A DNA stretch of 63,151 nt from an uncultured Cytophagales bacterium (GCA_902805615.1 CADCTQ010000324.1:1-63151), one strand, 5' to 3'; counted from the stretch's first letter, positions 34,967 to 44,256 are shown. The notes: generated by a model not told the origin, from the letters alone. Translations and numbers: made by a program.

Positions 34967-35998
34967 TCACGGAAGTTTTTCGCGGAAGGTGCGTTCGAGA
35001 AAATCCGCCCACTGGGCCGTGATCGCCTCCTGGCTGAACCGCGAACCAATGAACTTCCGGCCGTTTTGGACGTCCTTTTTCCGCTCGCCGGCGTGGAGGG
35101 CGTAATGGCGCAGGTTTTTTTCCCAATCACCGGTTTTGATGCACCCGGCAAACGCTTCGTAGCTCGGGATCGGGTCGGCCACCACGGGCAACCCCAGCGA
35201 CAGGGCGGTTACCAGGCGGTTGCTCGTTTTACAGCGGGTGAAGGGATTCGGGTCAACGGGAATGATGCAGACGTCCTGTACCGACAACAGGTACGCAAAC
35301 GTATCGCGCCGCCATTCGTAGTACCGGGTCGGGAACGAAGCGCCGGTTGCGTACCGGGCGAATGCCTCCTTCGAATTGCTGATCACGGTGAGCCGCAGGG
35401 GAAGCTGCCTGTTCAACTGCTCCAGCGCCGCCCGCACGCGGGTCAGATCCACCATGCCGAAACGCGGCGTTTCCGAACCGGCCGTGCCGAACCACACCAC
35501 GTCAAATACCGGGTTGAACCGCTTTTTGATCCAAGTCTTCCCTTGTACATAAGCCCGTTTGAGGGCGTGGTAAGGCGGCATTTCCACGGCATCGTCAATC
35601 ACGGTGGTTTCCCGGTCCGGAACCAGCTTCCCGATCTCGGGGGTGGACACCGTAACGAAGTCGGCCGTTTCGATCATCCGCCGGAGCCGCCCGGCCCGCG
35701 CCGCCAGCGCCTCCGACCCCGTGGGGTTGTAGAAGTGATTGTCGCACAGGTCAAAGACCGTGACCGTCCCGTTGCTTTTCAATTCCTTCGCCAGCGCAAT
35801 GTCCTCCTCCGCGTAGCACTTCTGGAAGACCACCAGGCCGTATTCCGCTTTGTTTCCGGGGCGGTACATTTCGCAATCCCACCCTTTTTCGCGCAGGTAC
35901 CGGCAGGGCAGGTACGCCCGCAGCCGCGCACTGGCCGTGTTCTCATCCCCCACCGGTTTCCACGCAATTTTTGGCGGCATTGCGTTACTTGGTGGCAA
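34967..35998 (-). CDS. GT-B-fold glycosyltransferase
   Basis: 343 residues. The N-terminus ARLRAYLPCRYLREKGWDCE, FDLCDNHFYNPTGSEALAAR and DFVTVSTPEIGKLVPDRETT resemble GT1-like proteins, with VVWFGTAGSETPRFGMVDL opening the second domain and TRCKTSNRLVTALSLGLPVV as the donor-site region. An internal ATG at 35980 would avoid overlapping the upstream gene; the nearby direct repeat ATGCCGCCA makes either start possible. Specificity unknown. Confidence 0.8.
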   Translation of the reverse strand: MPPSNAMPPKIAWKPVGDENTASARLRAYLPCRYLREKGWDCEMYRPGNKAEYGLVVFQKCYAEEDIALAKELKSNGTVTVFDLCDNHFYNPTGSEALAARAGRLRRMIETADFVTVSTPEIGKLVPDRETTVIDDAVEMPPYHALKRAYVQGKTWIKKRFNPVFDVVWFGTAGSETPRFGMVDLTRVRAALEQLNRQLPLRLTVISNSKEAFARYATGASFPTRYYEWRRDTFAYLLSVQDVCIIPVDPNPFTRCKTSNRLVTALSLGLPVVADPIPSYEAFAGCIKTGDWEKNLRHYALHAGERKKDVQNGRKFIGSRFSQEAITAQWADFLERTFREKLP

Positions 35999-36998
35999 AA
36001 GCGTGAAAACGGTCCGATTTCTTCAGGCGGGCGGCCAATGCCGCGGGCACGTTGAGGATTTCCTGCAAACGGGGATCGAACATTTTGCCGCTCACCTGGT
36101 CCGGGGCAATCAGCGATTTGCCGGCTTCGTAGTACCCCAAACTCCTGGCAAAATCCTTGGTAATGTGTTCGAAGAGCAAGTCAGTCTTTTGAAAACCAAT
36201 GGTTTGTAGAAAGTTGGTAAGCACTTGCGGGGAATAAAGCATGATGTGCCGCGGGCAATCGAGTCCGTGCCAGAGTGAGCGGAACACGCTGGCCGACAAG
36301 CCATCCGGGTTCGGTATGGCAATGTGCAACGTCGCCCCCGGCTTCATTTTGCGGAAGATCATCTCCAGCACCCGGGCCGGGTGGTACAAGTGCTCAAGCA
36401 CGTGGTTCATCCTGACGAAGTCCAGCGAGCTGTCCTCAATCCGGTTCCAGGCTTCTTCGGAAGCATAGAGGATGCCGGTGTGCTGGCTTTTGATCACCTG
36501 CGCCACGGATTGTTCGGAGAAATCCATCCCGATGGTTTGCCAGCCTTTTGCCCTGGCTTCATTTAAAAAAGCATCGGAGCCACAGCCAAAATCCAACAGC
36601 AGGCTGCCCTGCCGGTTGAGGGCGTAGGAGCGCTGTAGGTTCCGGCTGAAGTCGTTGGTGTATACTTTATTGACCAGGACATTGGCCCGCCGGGCTATTT
36701 TGTAAGAAATGCTTTTTAAGAGGACCTGGGATTTCCGGGAAGGAGAACTTTTTTTGCTGTAATGCGTCAGCCCGCTGGCGAGGTAAGGACCGTAGTTCTC
36801 CGGGTAATACCGGTAAATCTCCGTTTCCAGCGGGCGTTCCGAAAGAAATACCAGCCGACAGTTTTTACACTTGGAATAGGTGAAGATTTGCTCGTTGATT
36901 CCCAGCAGCCGGTCATATCCTTTGCACCATTCCCTGATACGTTTGCTCTGGCACATTGGACAACTGTCCAGTATTTCAGTCTTTACGGTCACGCCCAT
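35985..36998 (-). CDS. Methyltransferase with N-terminal zinc-binding motif
   Basis: 337 residues. The N-terminus has two CxxC pairs, CPMC (near 14) and CKNC (near 44), typical of a zinc site that precedes sugar C- or O-methyltransferases. SAM motifs: SLLLDFGCGSDAFLNEARAK, FVRMNHVLEHLYHPARVLEM, and GATLHIAIPNPDG. This is the Methyltransf_23-like layout found in deoxysugar and glycan clusters. It is the first gene below the Wzt ATPase. Confidence 0.87.
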   Translation of the reverse strand: MGVTVKTEILDSCPMCQSKRIREWCKGYDRLLGINEQIFTYSKCKNCRLVFLSERPLETEIYRYYPENYGPYLASGLTHYSKKSSPSRKSQVLLKSISYKIARRANVLVNKVYTNDFSRNLQRSYALNRQGSLLLDFGCGSDAFLNEARAKGWQTIGMDFSEQSVAQVIKSQHTGILYASEEAWNRIEDSSLDFVRMNHVLEHLYHPARVLEMIFRKMKPGATLHIAIPNPDGLSASVFRSLWHGLDCPRHIMLYSPQVLTNFLQTIGFQKTDLLFEHITKDFARSLGYYEAGKSLIAPDQVSGKMFDPRLQEILNVPAALAARLKKSDRFHAFATK

Positions 36999-37040
36999 GC
37001 AGATGATTGAATGCTAAAAAAACAGAAATAGAAATCGCCC

Positions 37041-38354
37041 TCAACCCAGTTCGCCGTCCTGCTCCCACGACCGCACCTGGTAATAAGCCGATTCGATCAT
37101 GTCGCGGCTCGCGGCTCTCACCGTGAACTGGAAGTTTTCCACTGCGTCGAAGATCATGATGCCTCCTTTGGCAATGTTTATTTTTGAACTGTAGAGCCCC
37201 CGCTTCAACCCCACCGCCGGCAGGTGCAGCTTCAATTCGGTGATGCCGGGAAAAAGTTCGAAGAACGTTTCGTCATCGGCCGAATCCAGGCTCAGCATGT
37301 AGTTGTTCTCCTGGGCCAGCTCCCGGATGATTATTTTTACGGAAGCGGCCGGCGTGTGCTTGTGCACTTTGCAACGCAGGCAAAGCCGGGCCGGCTTCCC
37401 GCTGATGAGCTCTTCCTGCGGGTTCCCCTGTTCGTCCCGGAAAAAAACTTCCAGGATGTCCACCCCGTAGCTGTCCTGCTCGGCCTTCTCGGGAAAAGTG
37501 AGTTTCGCTCCCCCGCGCCGGGCGGGGTTGTCGAACAATTCTTCTTCGTAGCGGCTCAGGACTTCGCCCACCTGGCCGGTCATCATCACCTTGCCCCGGG
37601 AGAGATACACCCCTTTGTTGCAGGTGGAAAGAATGGTTTGCGTACCGTGCGAGACCAGGATGAAGGAAGTGCCCCGCTCCCGGAGCTGCGCCAGGCGGCG
37701 GTAACACTTCATGCGGAACTTTACGTCGCCCACGGCCAGTACTTCGTCAATCAGCAGAATGTCGGGCGTGGTGTGGATGGCGCAGGCAAATCCCAGGCGG
37801 GCGCGCATTCCCGAACTGTACGTATTGACCGGCGCATCAATGGCGGGCCCGATCTCCGAAAAGGCCACGACTTCCTCGTAACGATCCTCGATTTCGCTCC
37901 GGGTGAGGCCCAGGATGGCCATGTTGATGAATACGTTCTCCCGGCCGGTCAGCACCGGGTTGAACCCGGCCCCCAGGGCAATCAGGGGAGCCACCTTGCC
38001 TTTCACCGTGATCTTTCCCGTATCCGGTTTGATGAGCCCGCTGATCAGTTTGAGCAGGGTGGTTTTGCCCGCACCGTTGGCCCCCACCAGCCCTACCGCT
38101 TCCCCCTGGCGCAATTCGAAACTCACGTCTTTCAGCGCCCAGAACTCGTTCTTCCGGAGGCAGTCGCGGCGGGGGGACATGCCCAGCATTTCCGACATCA
38201 TGTCCTTCACTCCGTAATACATGGCCCGCTTGAGGTCGCGGCAGAAACGCTTGGAAACGTTCTCTACGGAAAGAACTACTTCTGCTGTCGCTTCGGGGGC
38301 CGGGGCGGTTTCCTGCAATGGTTCCGCGATCATGTATTTAGGATCTTCTTTCAA
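37041..38354 (-). CDS. Polysaccharide ABC transporter ATP-binding protein (Wzt-like) with C-terminal glycan-binding domain
   Basis: 437 residues. ATPase domain ~25-260: Walker A GANGAGKTT (91-99), signature YSSGM (179-183), Walker B DILLIDEVLAVGD (198 on), and H-loop VSHGTQ. The Wzt-type VSKRFCRDLKRA start is visible. Residues ~290-437 form a beta-sandwich extension as in Wzt_C, which in E. coli O9a binds the capped end of the glycan. It overlaps the permease gene by 17 bp. It exports the cytoplasmically completed polymer across the inner membrane. Confidence 0.93.
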   Translation of the reverse strand: MKEDPKYMIAEPLQETAPAPEATAEVVLSVENVSKRFCRDLKRAMYYGVKDMMSEMLGMSPRRDCLRKNEFWALKDVSFELRQGEAVGLVGANGAGKTTLLKLISGLIKPDTGKITVKGKVAPLIALGAGFNPVLTGRENVFINMAILGLTRSEIEDRYEEVVAFSEIGPAIDAPVNTYSSGMRARLGFACAIHTTPDILLIDEVLAVGDVKFRMKCYRRLAQLRERGTSFILVSHGTQTILSTCNKGVYLSRGKVMMTGQVGEVLSRYEEELFDNPARRGGAKLTFPEKAEQDSYGVDILEVFFRDEQGNPQEELISGKPARLCLRCKVHKHTPAASVKIIIRELAQENNYMLSLDSADDETFFELFPGITELKLHLPAVGLKRGLYSSKINIAKGGIMIFDAVENFQFTVRAASRDMIESAYYQVRSWEQDGELG

Positions 38355-39186
38355 TTACGTAAGGAATAGCTAGGCGGTACAAAAACCAGGCGACGATCAG
38401 CAGCACGAATCCCGCGGCGCTGGCGGTAAAAAAGGCGGGCGGATTGGGGATGCGGCCAAAAAGAGTCAATTCCCGTACCGCCATCAGCAGGTGGGTTACG
38501 GGATTGGCCTCCACGATGGCCGAAAAAAAGCCTCCCGCCTTGGGGGCCGGGTATACCACCGGGGTCAGGAACATCCCCAGGCTCATGACCGTGGTGACCA
38601 TCCGGCCGACGTCGCCGACCAGGGCGGCGAACGGGGCCAGCAGCAGGCCGATGGATGCGCCGAACGTAACCATGCATACCAGCGCCAGGGGGGCACACAC
38701 GGCCCACGGACTGATGGGGAGCCGGTAAATGACAAATACGGCAGCGATCAGCAAGAGTTTGATGGCGAAATTGAAGTACACCTCCCCGATCTTGGCCAGC
38801 AGCGGGGCCTCCCTGGGCATTTTGATCTGCACGAACAACATCATGGACCCGTTCGTTGCCAGGATGGGCGCATTGACCGCCTCCACGAACGTTTGCCACA
38901 AGGCGGTGCTGAATACGATGTAGGCGGGGTAAGGAATGTTGGTGACGCCAATGTTGAGTACTTTGAACTGGCTGGCCAGCGAGAAGGTGGCCGCGGTAAC
39001 GATGGGCGGCACGAAAGCCCAGAAAAATCCCAGCACCGACTGCCGGTACTGCCCCTGGACGTCGCGGCGCAACAGTGCATAGGCCAACTGGCGGGAGCCG
39101 CGTAAATCAGCGATCATTTTTCTCACCAGCCCCCGGAAATCGCGCATTTCGCTCTCCGGAGTATACACGGTCACTTCTCTCTCCAT
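38338..39186 (-). CDS. Polysaccharide ABC transporter permease (Wzm-like)
   Basis: 282 residues with about six membrane helices. The N-terminal YALLRRDVQGQYRQSVLGFF and following WAFVPPIVTAATFSLASQF are the ABC2-type cytoplasmic-interface segment. Later MSLGMFLTPVVYPAPKAGGF and NPVTHLLMAVRELTL are typical of Wzm/TagG permeases. Partner of the overlapping Wzt-type ATPase. It is the first gene of the minus-strand glycan locus; a 246-bp divergent promoter region separates it from kdsA. A TATCTTTA near-match to the -7 box lies at 39228-39235. Confidence 0.93.
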   Translation of the reverse strand: MEREVTVYTPESEMRDFRGLVRKMIADLRGSRQLAYALLRRDVQGQYRQSVLGFFWAFVPPIVTAATFSLASQFKVLNIGVTNIPYPAYIVFSTALWQTFVEAVNAPILATNGSMMLFVQIKMPREAPLLAKIGEVYFNFAIKLLLIAAVFVIYRLPISPWAVCAPLALVCMVTFGASIGLLLAPFAALVGDVGRMVTTVMSLGMFLTPVVYPAPKAGGFFSAIVEANPVTHLLMAVRELTLFGRIPNPPAFFTASAAGFVLLIVAWFLYRLAIPYVIERRS

Positions 39187-39432
39187 GGCTGATGTAGGGG
39201 CTGATGTAGGTTTTCAAATGGCTTCGTAAAGATACGGATTGTGGTTGAGAATTATAAATCCGGACCTGCGCCCCGGGCCCAACGCACAAAATCACCCGCG
39301 CCATCCGCCTTCAGGGCGGGCAAACGGGCCCTGTCCGTGTTACTCCCGCCTCCTGCGTGCCGCGCGCCGGGAATGCCGTTGCCGCGCGGCTCCGGCAAAA
39401 ACAGTATCTTGCGCAGTTGAAAAGCACATGTC

Positions 39433-40245
39433 ATGTACGTTCCCAAATTACAGCACGCCGGTTCCGGCAACTTCTTCCTCATCGCCGGGCCGTGCGCCAT
39501 TGAGGGCCGCGATATGGCCCTGCAAACCGCCGAACGGGTGAAAGCCATCACCGACCGGCTGCAAATCCCCTACATCTTCAAGGGCTCCTTCCGGAAAGCC
39601 AACCGCACCCGGCGGGACTCCTTCACCGGCATCGGCGACGAAGCGGCCCTGGCGATCCTGAAGGAAGTTGGCCAGACGTTCGGCATCCCGACGCTTACCG
39701 ACATCCACGAATCCGGCGACGCGGCCCTGGCGGCCGGCTACGTGGACGTGCTGCAAATTCCCGCGTTCCTGTGCCGCCAGACGGAACTGCTGGTGGCCGC
39801 CGCCGAAACGGGCAAGGTCGTCAACGTGAAGAAGGGGCAGTTCATGTCGGGGGCCGGCATGCAGTTTGCCGTCGAAAAAATCCAGTCGTGCGGCAACCCC
39901 AACGTGATCCTCACCGACCGGGGCAACAGCTTCGGCTACGCCGACCTGGTGGTGGACTTTCGCAACATTCCCGAAATGCAGTCGTTCGGCGTGCCGGTGG
40001 TGATGGACTGCACGCATTCCCTCCAGCAGCCCAACCAGCCTTCGGGCGTCACGGGCGGCCGGCCGGCCCTCATCGCCACCATTGCCAAAGCGGCCATTGC
40101 CACGGGGGCCGACGGCCTGTTCATCGAAACGCACCCCCGGCCCGCGGAAGCCAAATCCGACGCGGCCAACATGCTCCCCCTCGACCAACTCGAAGGTTTG
40201 CTGGAACGGCTTGTGCGCATCCGGCAGGCCCTGAAGCAGGATTAG
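39433..40245 (+). CDS. kdsA: 3-deoxy-8-phosphooctulonate synthase
   Basis: Condenses arabinose-5-phosphate with phosphoenolpyruvate to Kdo-8-phosphate, in lipid A core and capsule synthesis. 270 residues, normal length. Motifs: FFLIAGPCAIEGRDMALQTA, FKGSFRKANRTR, GIGDEAALAILKEV, LQIPAFLCRQTELLVAAA, VNVKKGQFMSG, TDRGNSFGYADLVVDFRN and TGADGLFIETHPRPAEAKSD. It is divergent from the ABC permease and works with the isomerase at 32976. No Rho-independent terminator directly follows. Confidence 0.97.
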   Translation: MYVPKLQHAGSGNFFLIAGPCAIEGRDMALQTAERVKAITDRLQIPYIFKGSFRKANRTRRDSFTGIGDEAALAILKEVGQTFGIPTLTDIHESGDAALAAGYVDVLQIPAFLCRQTELLVAAAETGKVVNVKKGQFMSGAGMQFAVEKIQSCGNPNVILTDRGNSFGYADLVVDFRNIPEMQSFGVPVVMDCTHSLQQPNQPSGVTGGRPALIATIAKAAIATGADGLFIETHPRPAEAKSDAANMLPLDQLEGLLERLVRIRQALKQD

Positions 40246-40672
40246 GATTGGCATCCGCAGCATCGGGGCATGCCCCCGGTTGCGGAGCAGGATTCGCGTC
40301 CGTAATGGCGGGCCGCTCAACTCCCCGGGCTGCAACCTGCCCGATGGCCCCGGGGGCTGGTTGCGGCAGTGGTCCCGCCGCACGAAACCGTGCGGCAGCC
40401 GGGCCGTCAGCGGGTTCACCGGAAGCCTACTACGCATTGCCGTTGCCCGCCCCCGGGGACAATTCATTATTGGATGTGTGTGATTAGCGTCATGCCTTGT
40501 GGATACGCAGTGCGTAGCCAGGCCGTGAGCAGGCGCTGTCAGTGAGACACCGTTGGTTACGAGGCCGTATCGTTGTTTCGGCACCGGTGGAGTCGCGGCG
40601 CGTGGGCCCGGCCCAATGGCGAGGGGCGGGTTGCTTGGCGGGGGGAAGCATCATTGGGCCTAGCCCTTTTTG

Positions 40673-40701
40673 GTTCTTTTTGGGGCAATGCCAAAAAGAA
40701 C
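40673..40701. repeat. 11-bp hairpin, possible bidirectional terminator
   Basis: GTTCTTTTTGG and CCAAAAAGAAC form a perfect 11-bp stem with a 7-nt loop. The T-rich arm could act for transcription from either side (kdsA on one side, the lipoprotein on the other). Confidence 0.4.
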
Positions 40702-40965
40702 AAATCCCACTTACGGATGATACACGAATCACCAACCCCTCACAACCAATCCCCATCCAGTTATACCCATATACGCTAATCACATACGAAGACTACCCCC
40801 AGCCGAAACGGTACTTGCCCGTTCTCCGATACTGCCCTCAGCCGTGACGCTCATCACGTACAAAACTGCAGGCTGAGGTTGCCCAACCTACACTTCAACC
40901 GTAAGTCCTGATCTGGTGCAAGCGTCTACGTTCCAATCAGTAGAAAGAGGTCCCATAAACGCCCA

Positions 40966-41023
40966 ACGGGGCGACCAGCCGGCCGGTACCCCTCCCCGGT
41001 GCCCGGCCTTCCAATCGCCCCGT
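40966..41023 (-). terminator. Nested hairpin after the lipoprotein gene
   Basis: Outer stem ACGGGGCGA/TCGCCCCGT (9 bp) encloses an inner GGCCGG/CCGGCC pair. It is located 29 bp past the stop of the minus-strand gene at 41052. No U-run follows, so it may work as a weak or factor-assisted terminator. Confidence 0.35.
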
Positions 41024-41051
41024 CTGTACGCGGGTTGCATAGCTCACTTCA

Positions 41052-42449
41052 CTACTCGACTACGAGCAGGTTGGTGACCGTCTGGGCGGCCGAGAAGTTC
41101 TTCCAGCTCCAAACCAGGTTGTTGCTGGCGTCGAATTCCACCGCGTGCGGACCCGTGCCGATGTTGCCGTCGCCCAGCCAGTTGGCGACCAGGATGTTGC
41201 CGCTGCCGGGCACCACGCTGTAGCCCGAAAACTTCCGCAGTTGCGCGGTCGGGTGCTTGGCCATGCCGCCCCAGAACTTGACGACGGCGCCGGCCGGACT
41301 GATTTGCAGCACCTTGTTGTCATCCTTGCCCGGCTGGTACAAGTCGCCCACCGGACCCATCGAGGCCAGCGTGTTGCCGTTGGCGAGGCGGTTGGCGACG
41401 TAACCCTTGCCCCCGTACAGCAACTGCTGCCAGACAATGGCGCCGGTCGCATTGACCTCGAACACCTTGAACTGCAAGTTGTTGTTCACGTCGCCGGTAA
41501 TCAGCGTGTTGCCGTTCGACAGCCGCCGGGCGAGGCGGAACGTGGTGATGCCGTTGACCGTCACCCGCGAAACTTCCCGGCCGGTGCCGGACACTTCCGA
41601 CAGCATTACCCGGGCGGGCGTGCTCCCGGAGGCCGCCGTGGCCCAGCCCAGCAACGTGTTGCCGTTGGACAGGCGCTGCGCGGTCGAGACGCCGGCGTAG
41701 GTGCTGACGGACCAGCCCTTGGCGCCCGTGGTGCGGTCGTATTCGGCCGCGCCGTTGCCGTGGCTCACCAGGATCTTGTTGTTGGCGACCAGCTGCAAGT
41801 CGCGCGAGCCGCCGGGAATGGCGACGGTCCAGTTCTTCGACGGGTCTTTCTGGTTGAGAAAGAGAAGCTTGCCGAAGCCATTGTCCACCAGGTAGAGCAC
41901 GTGTTTGAGGCTGCTGCCGACGGACAGGTGGTCCACGTTCGGCCCGTTGGAACCAATGGTGGTGAGCCGGATCTTGTTGGTGCCCGCGTTCAGGTTGGCC
42001 GCCGACGAGGCCAGCGCCCAGGCGCCAAAACCGCCCGTGGGCACGAAAGAGACGCTTGCCGCCACGGTCGTTCCGTTTACCTTGAGTTGCAAAGGGCGGT
42101 TGGCCGTTCCCCCGTTGGCGTACCTGAATCTGAGCAGAAACGGGCCGGCCGCCGCCGCGTTCACGGTCCATTCGATGTAGTCCCCGCTTGCGTTTACGTA
42201 GTCGGCAAACCCGGTTCCGGTGTAGCCCGCCTGGTTGGTGGCGGCTACGGCACCACTTAACACCGCCTTTTCAGCTTCGTAGGTACCAATCGTGGTGGTT
42301 TCGTACGCATCGCCCGCAGTTCTGGCGGAGGCGTCGGGGTTGGGGGTGCTTTCCGGCCGGACGGGAGCCGGCTCTTGTCTCTGGCAGGCAAACAGGAATG
42401 CCGTAGCTACGACAAGCCGCAGCAGGGGGCGCAGGGATACTTTTCTCAT
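41052..42449 (-). CDS. Lipoprotein with carbohydrate-binding module and beta-propeller-like domain
   Basis: 465 residues. Signal peptide with lipobox LFAC and lipidated Cys22. Residues ~58-178 look like a CBM35/CBM6 module (TYEAEKAVLSGAVAA, AGYTGTGFADYVN, WTVNAAAAGPFLLRFRYANG, GPNVDHLSVG). Residues ~183-465 have repeating blades with RLSNGNTLL, NKILVSHGNG and ANRLANGNTLAS motifs, as in PQQ-like or arylsulfotransferase-type propellers. Probably an outer-membrane carbohydrate-binding protein. It is a monocistronic unit between two spacers; enzyme activity cannot be read from the sequence. Confidence 0.82.
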   Translation of the reverse strand: MRKVSLRPLLRLVVATAFLFACQRQEPAPVRPESTPNPDASARTAGDAYETTTIGTYEAEKAVLSGAVAATNQAGYTGTGFADYVNASGDYIEWTVNAAAAGPFLLRFRYANGGTANRPLQLKVNGTTVAASVSFVPTGGFGAWALASSAANLNAGTNKIRLTTIGSNGPNVDHLSVGSSLKHVLYLVDNGFGKLLFLNQKDPSKNWTVAIPGGSRDLQLVANNKILVSHGNGAAEYDRTTGAKGWSVSTYAGVSTAQRLSNGNTLLGWATAASGSTPARVMLSEVSGTGREVSRVTVNGITTFRLARRLSNGNTLITGDVNNNLQFKVFEVNATGAIVWQQLLYGGKGYVANRLANGNTLASMGPVGDLYQPGKDDNKVLQISPAGAVVKFWGGMAKHPTAQLRKFSGYSVVPGSGNILVANWLGDGNIGTGPHAVEFDASNNLVWSWKNFSAAQTVTNLLVVE

Positions 42450-42784
42450 GGCAGTAAAAAGTTAAAAATGGGATTACCGGTGAGCTTTTGACCAATGAAT
42501 GCGTGAGGGAGGGGCTACAAAGTCGGCATAGTCAGGCTAAAAAAAAATACCTACCGTTAGGTATTTTGCGGCCGCAACCCGAAGAGCGTCTGCACGATAC
42601 GTCCCGGTCCGGGTCACCCGGCGGCAGGGCCCGGAAGGGGCCGGGCCGGAGCACCGCCGCATCCGCCGGCTCCTTTGCCCGCCCGGCGGGTTCGGCGTTC
42701 CGGAGGGATGAGCAACGGGGCCGGTGGCTGCCGGGAATCCCCTATATTGCCCCAACAATTCCACTCACCTTAACGGATTGCAGG
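42450..42784. other. Divergent spacer between lipoprotein and NADH dehydrogenase
   Basis: No gene supported: the open frame upstream of 42785 is GC-driven and has Arg/Gly/Ser-rich composition. It contains a 10-bp hairpin at 42544-42567 preceded by seven A residues. No full TTTG/TAnnTTTG promoter was seen on either strand. Confidence 0.5.
42544..42567 (-). terminator. Hairpin with A-tract in divergent spacer
   Basis: AAAATACCTA and TAGGTATTTT pair perfectly (10 bp) around CCGT. On the minus strand it would be followed by a T-run, like an intrinsic terminator, yet no minus-strand gene is immediately upstream. It could end a leader RNA or attenuate the lipoprotein transcript. Confidence 0.35.
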
Positions 42785-44140
42785 ATGGTTACCGAAGCGA
42801 AAATTGCCCATACCGGAAAACGGCGGGTTGTGATCATTGGGGGCGGGTTTGCCGGGCTCCAACTGGCGAAATCCCTGCGCAAGGCGGATGTCCAGGTCGT
42901 GCTCATTGACCGCACCAACTACCACACCTTCCAGCCCCTGCTCTACCAGGTGTCCACGGCGGGCATCGAGGCCACTTCCATCGTCTACCCCTTCCGCAAA
43001 ATCTTCGAGGCCCAGCAAAATCTCTACTTCCGCCTGGCCGAGGTGCAGTCGGTGGATACCGGGCAACAGATTGTGGAAACTTCGATCGGCCTGCTGCACT
43101 ACGACGTGCTGGTGGTCGCCACGGGTGCCGAAACCAACTACCACGGCAACGCGCAGATCCAGGAAAAAGCCCTGCCCATGAAGGACGTGGAAGACGCCGT
43201 GGCCCTGCGCAATACGGTGCTGACCAACTTCGAAAAAGCCCTGCAGATCGAGGAGGAAGAGCAGCTCAACAGCCTGATGGACTACGTGATCGTGGGCGGC
43301 GGCCCGACGGGCGTGGAACTGGCCGGCGCCCTGAGCGAACTGCGCAAGCACGTGTTTCCGCAGGACTACAAGGAACTGGACTTCATCAAGATGGACATCC
43401 ACCTCATCCAGAGCGGCCCCCAGTTGCTCAAAGGCATGTCGGAGGAAGCCGCCCGGAAAGCGTTGCAGTACCTGGAAGACTTCGGCGTAAAAGTATGGCT
43501 CAACCGGCGGGTAAAGTCCTACGACGGCTACACGGTCACCCTCGACAGCGGCGAGACGCTCATCAGCCGCACGGTGATCTGGGCCGCCGGGGTCAGCGGG
43601 GCGCTGTTCAAGGGCCTCCGGCCGGAGAGCATTCTCAAGGGCAACCGCCTGCAGGTAGACGCCTACAACCGGGTGACCGGTTACGAAAACGTGTTCGCCA
43701 TCGGCGACGTGGCGGCCATGCGCTCCGAGGCGTATCCCGAAGGGCACCCCATGATGGCCCAGCCGGCCATGCAGCAGGGCAAGCTGCTGGGCAAAAACCT
43801 GGCGCGCCTGCTGGCCGGCAAACCGATGGAACCGTTCGCCTACGACGACAAAGGGGCCATGGCGACCATCGGCCGCAACCACGCGGTGGCCGACCTGAAA
43901 CTGCTCAAGAAGGAGTTCCGCACGCAGGGATTCCTGGCCTGGCTGATCTGGACGTTCATTCACCTGATTTCCATCGTGGGCTTCCGCAACCGGTTCCTGG
44001 TGTTTCTCAACTGGACGTGGAACTACTTCAGCTACAACAGCTCCATCCGCCTGATCGTGGGCAAAAAGCAGGAAAACGTGCCCGTCGAAGCCGCCACGGC
44101 CAAAACCGAGGTCGGCATCGGCGCCCAGGACCGCCGCTGA
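42785..44140 (+). CDS. ndh: NAD(P)/FAD-dependent oxidoreductase, type II NADH dehydrogenase
   Basis: 451 residues from MVTEAKIAHTGKRRVVIIGG; the open frame upstream is not conserved. FAD site VVIIGGGFAGLQLAKSLRKA, then NAD site YVIVGGGPTGVELAGALSEL, and a second FAD-contacting segment VFAIGDVAAMRSEAYPEG. The C-terminal ~70 residues are hydrophobic and basic (FLAWLIWTFIHLISIVGFRN), likely the monotopic membrane anchor. Transfers electrons from NADH to quinone without pumping protons. No neighbouring respiratory genes. A hairpin at 44230-44252 may terminate it. Confidence 0.93.
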   Translation: MVTEAKIAHTGKRRVVIIGGGFAGLQLAKSLRKADVQVVLIDRTNYHTFQPLLYQVSTAGIEATSIVYPFRKIFEAQQNLYFRLAEVQSVDTGQQIVETSIGLLHYDVLVVATGAETNYHGNAQIQEKALPMKDVEDAVALRNTVLTNFEKALQIEEEEQLNSLMDYVIVGGGPTGVELAGALSELRKHVFPQDYKELDFIKMDIHLIQSGPQLLKGMSEEAARKALQYLEDFGVKVWLNRRVKSYDGYTVTLDSGETLISRTVIWAAGVSGALFKGLRPESILKGNRLQVDAYNRVTGYENVFAIGDVAAMRSEAYPEGHPMMAQPAMQQGKLLGKNLARLLAGKPMEPFAYDDKGAMATIGRNHAVADLKLLKKEFRTQGFLAWLIWTFIHLISIVGFRNRFLVFLNWTWNYFSYNSSIRLIVGKKQENVPVEAATAKTEVGIGAQDRR

Positions 44141-44229
44141 CGCCCCTCCTCCGGATCACGTTAGCGGGCAAGTTGTATTTGCCGGCAATGAGGCGTCCAA
44201 TCACCGCTTGCTTTACAGCCCCGCACGCC

Positions 44230-44256
44230 GCCGTCAGTGTCTCACTGACGGCTTTT
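44230..44256 (+). terminator. Hairpin with T-run after ndh
   Basis: GCCGTCAGTG (44230-44239), TCT loop, CACTGACGGC (44243-44252) then TTTT. The stem equals the hairpin in element copies A and C, so an element part may serve as the ndh terminator about 90 bp past the stop. Confidence 0.55.

Larger units (their letters stand above)
40246..41051. other. Gene-free spacer with hairpins
   Basis: About 800 bp without a credible gene. It holds a partial CAGTGAGACAC motif (near 40538-40552) of the palindromic element, an 11-bp hairpin at 40673-40701 and a nested hairpin at 40966-41023. The part from 40720 to 40930 is relatively AT-rich and featureless. Confidence 0.6.

Noticed and set aside
39397..39403. 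TATCTTG as the kdsA -7 box
   Set aside because: It misses the consensus T before G, and the upstream TTG spacing (23 nt) is poor.
40246..41051. tRNA or small RNA in the long spacer after kdsA
   Set aside because: No cloverleaf or T-loop pattern was visible by reading; only unrelated hairpins.
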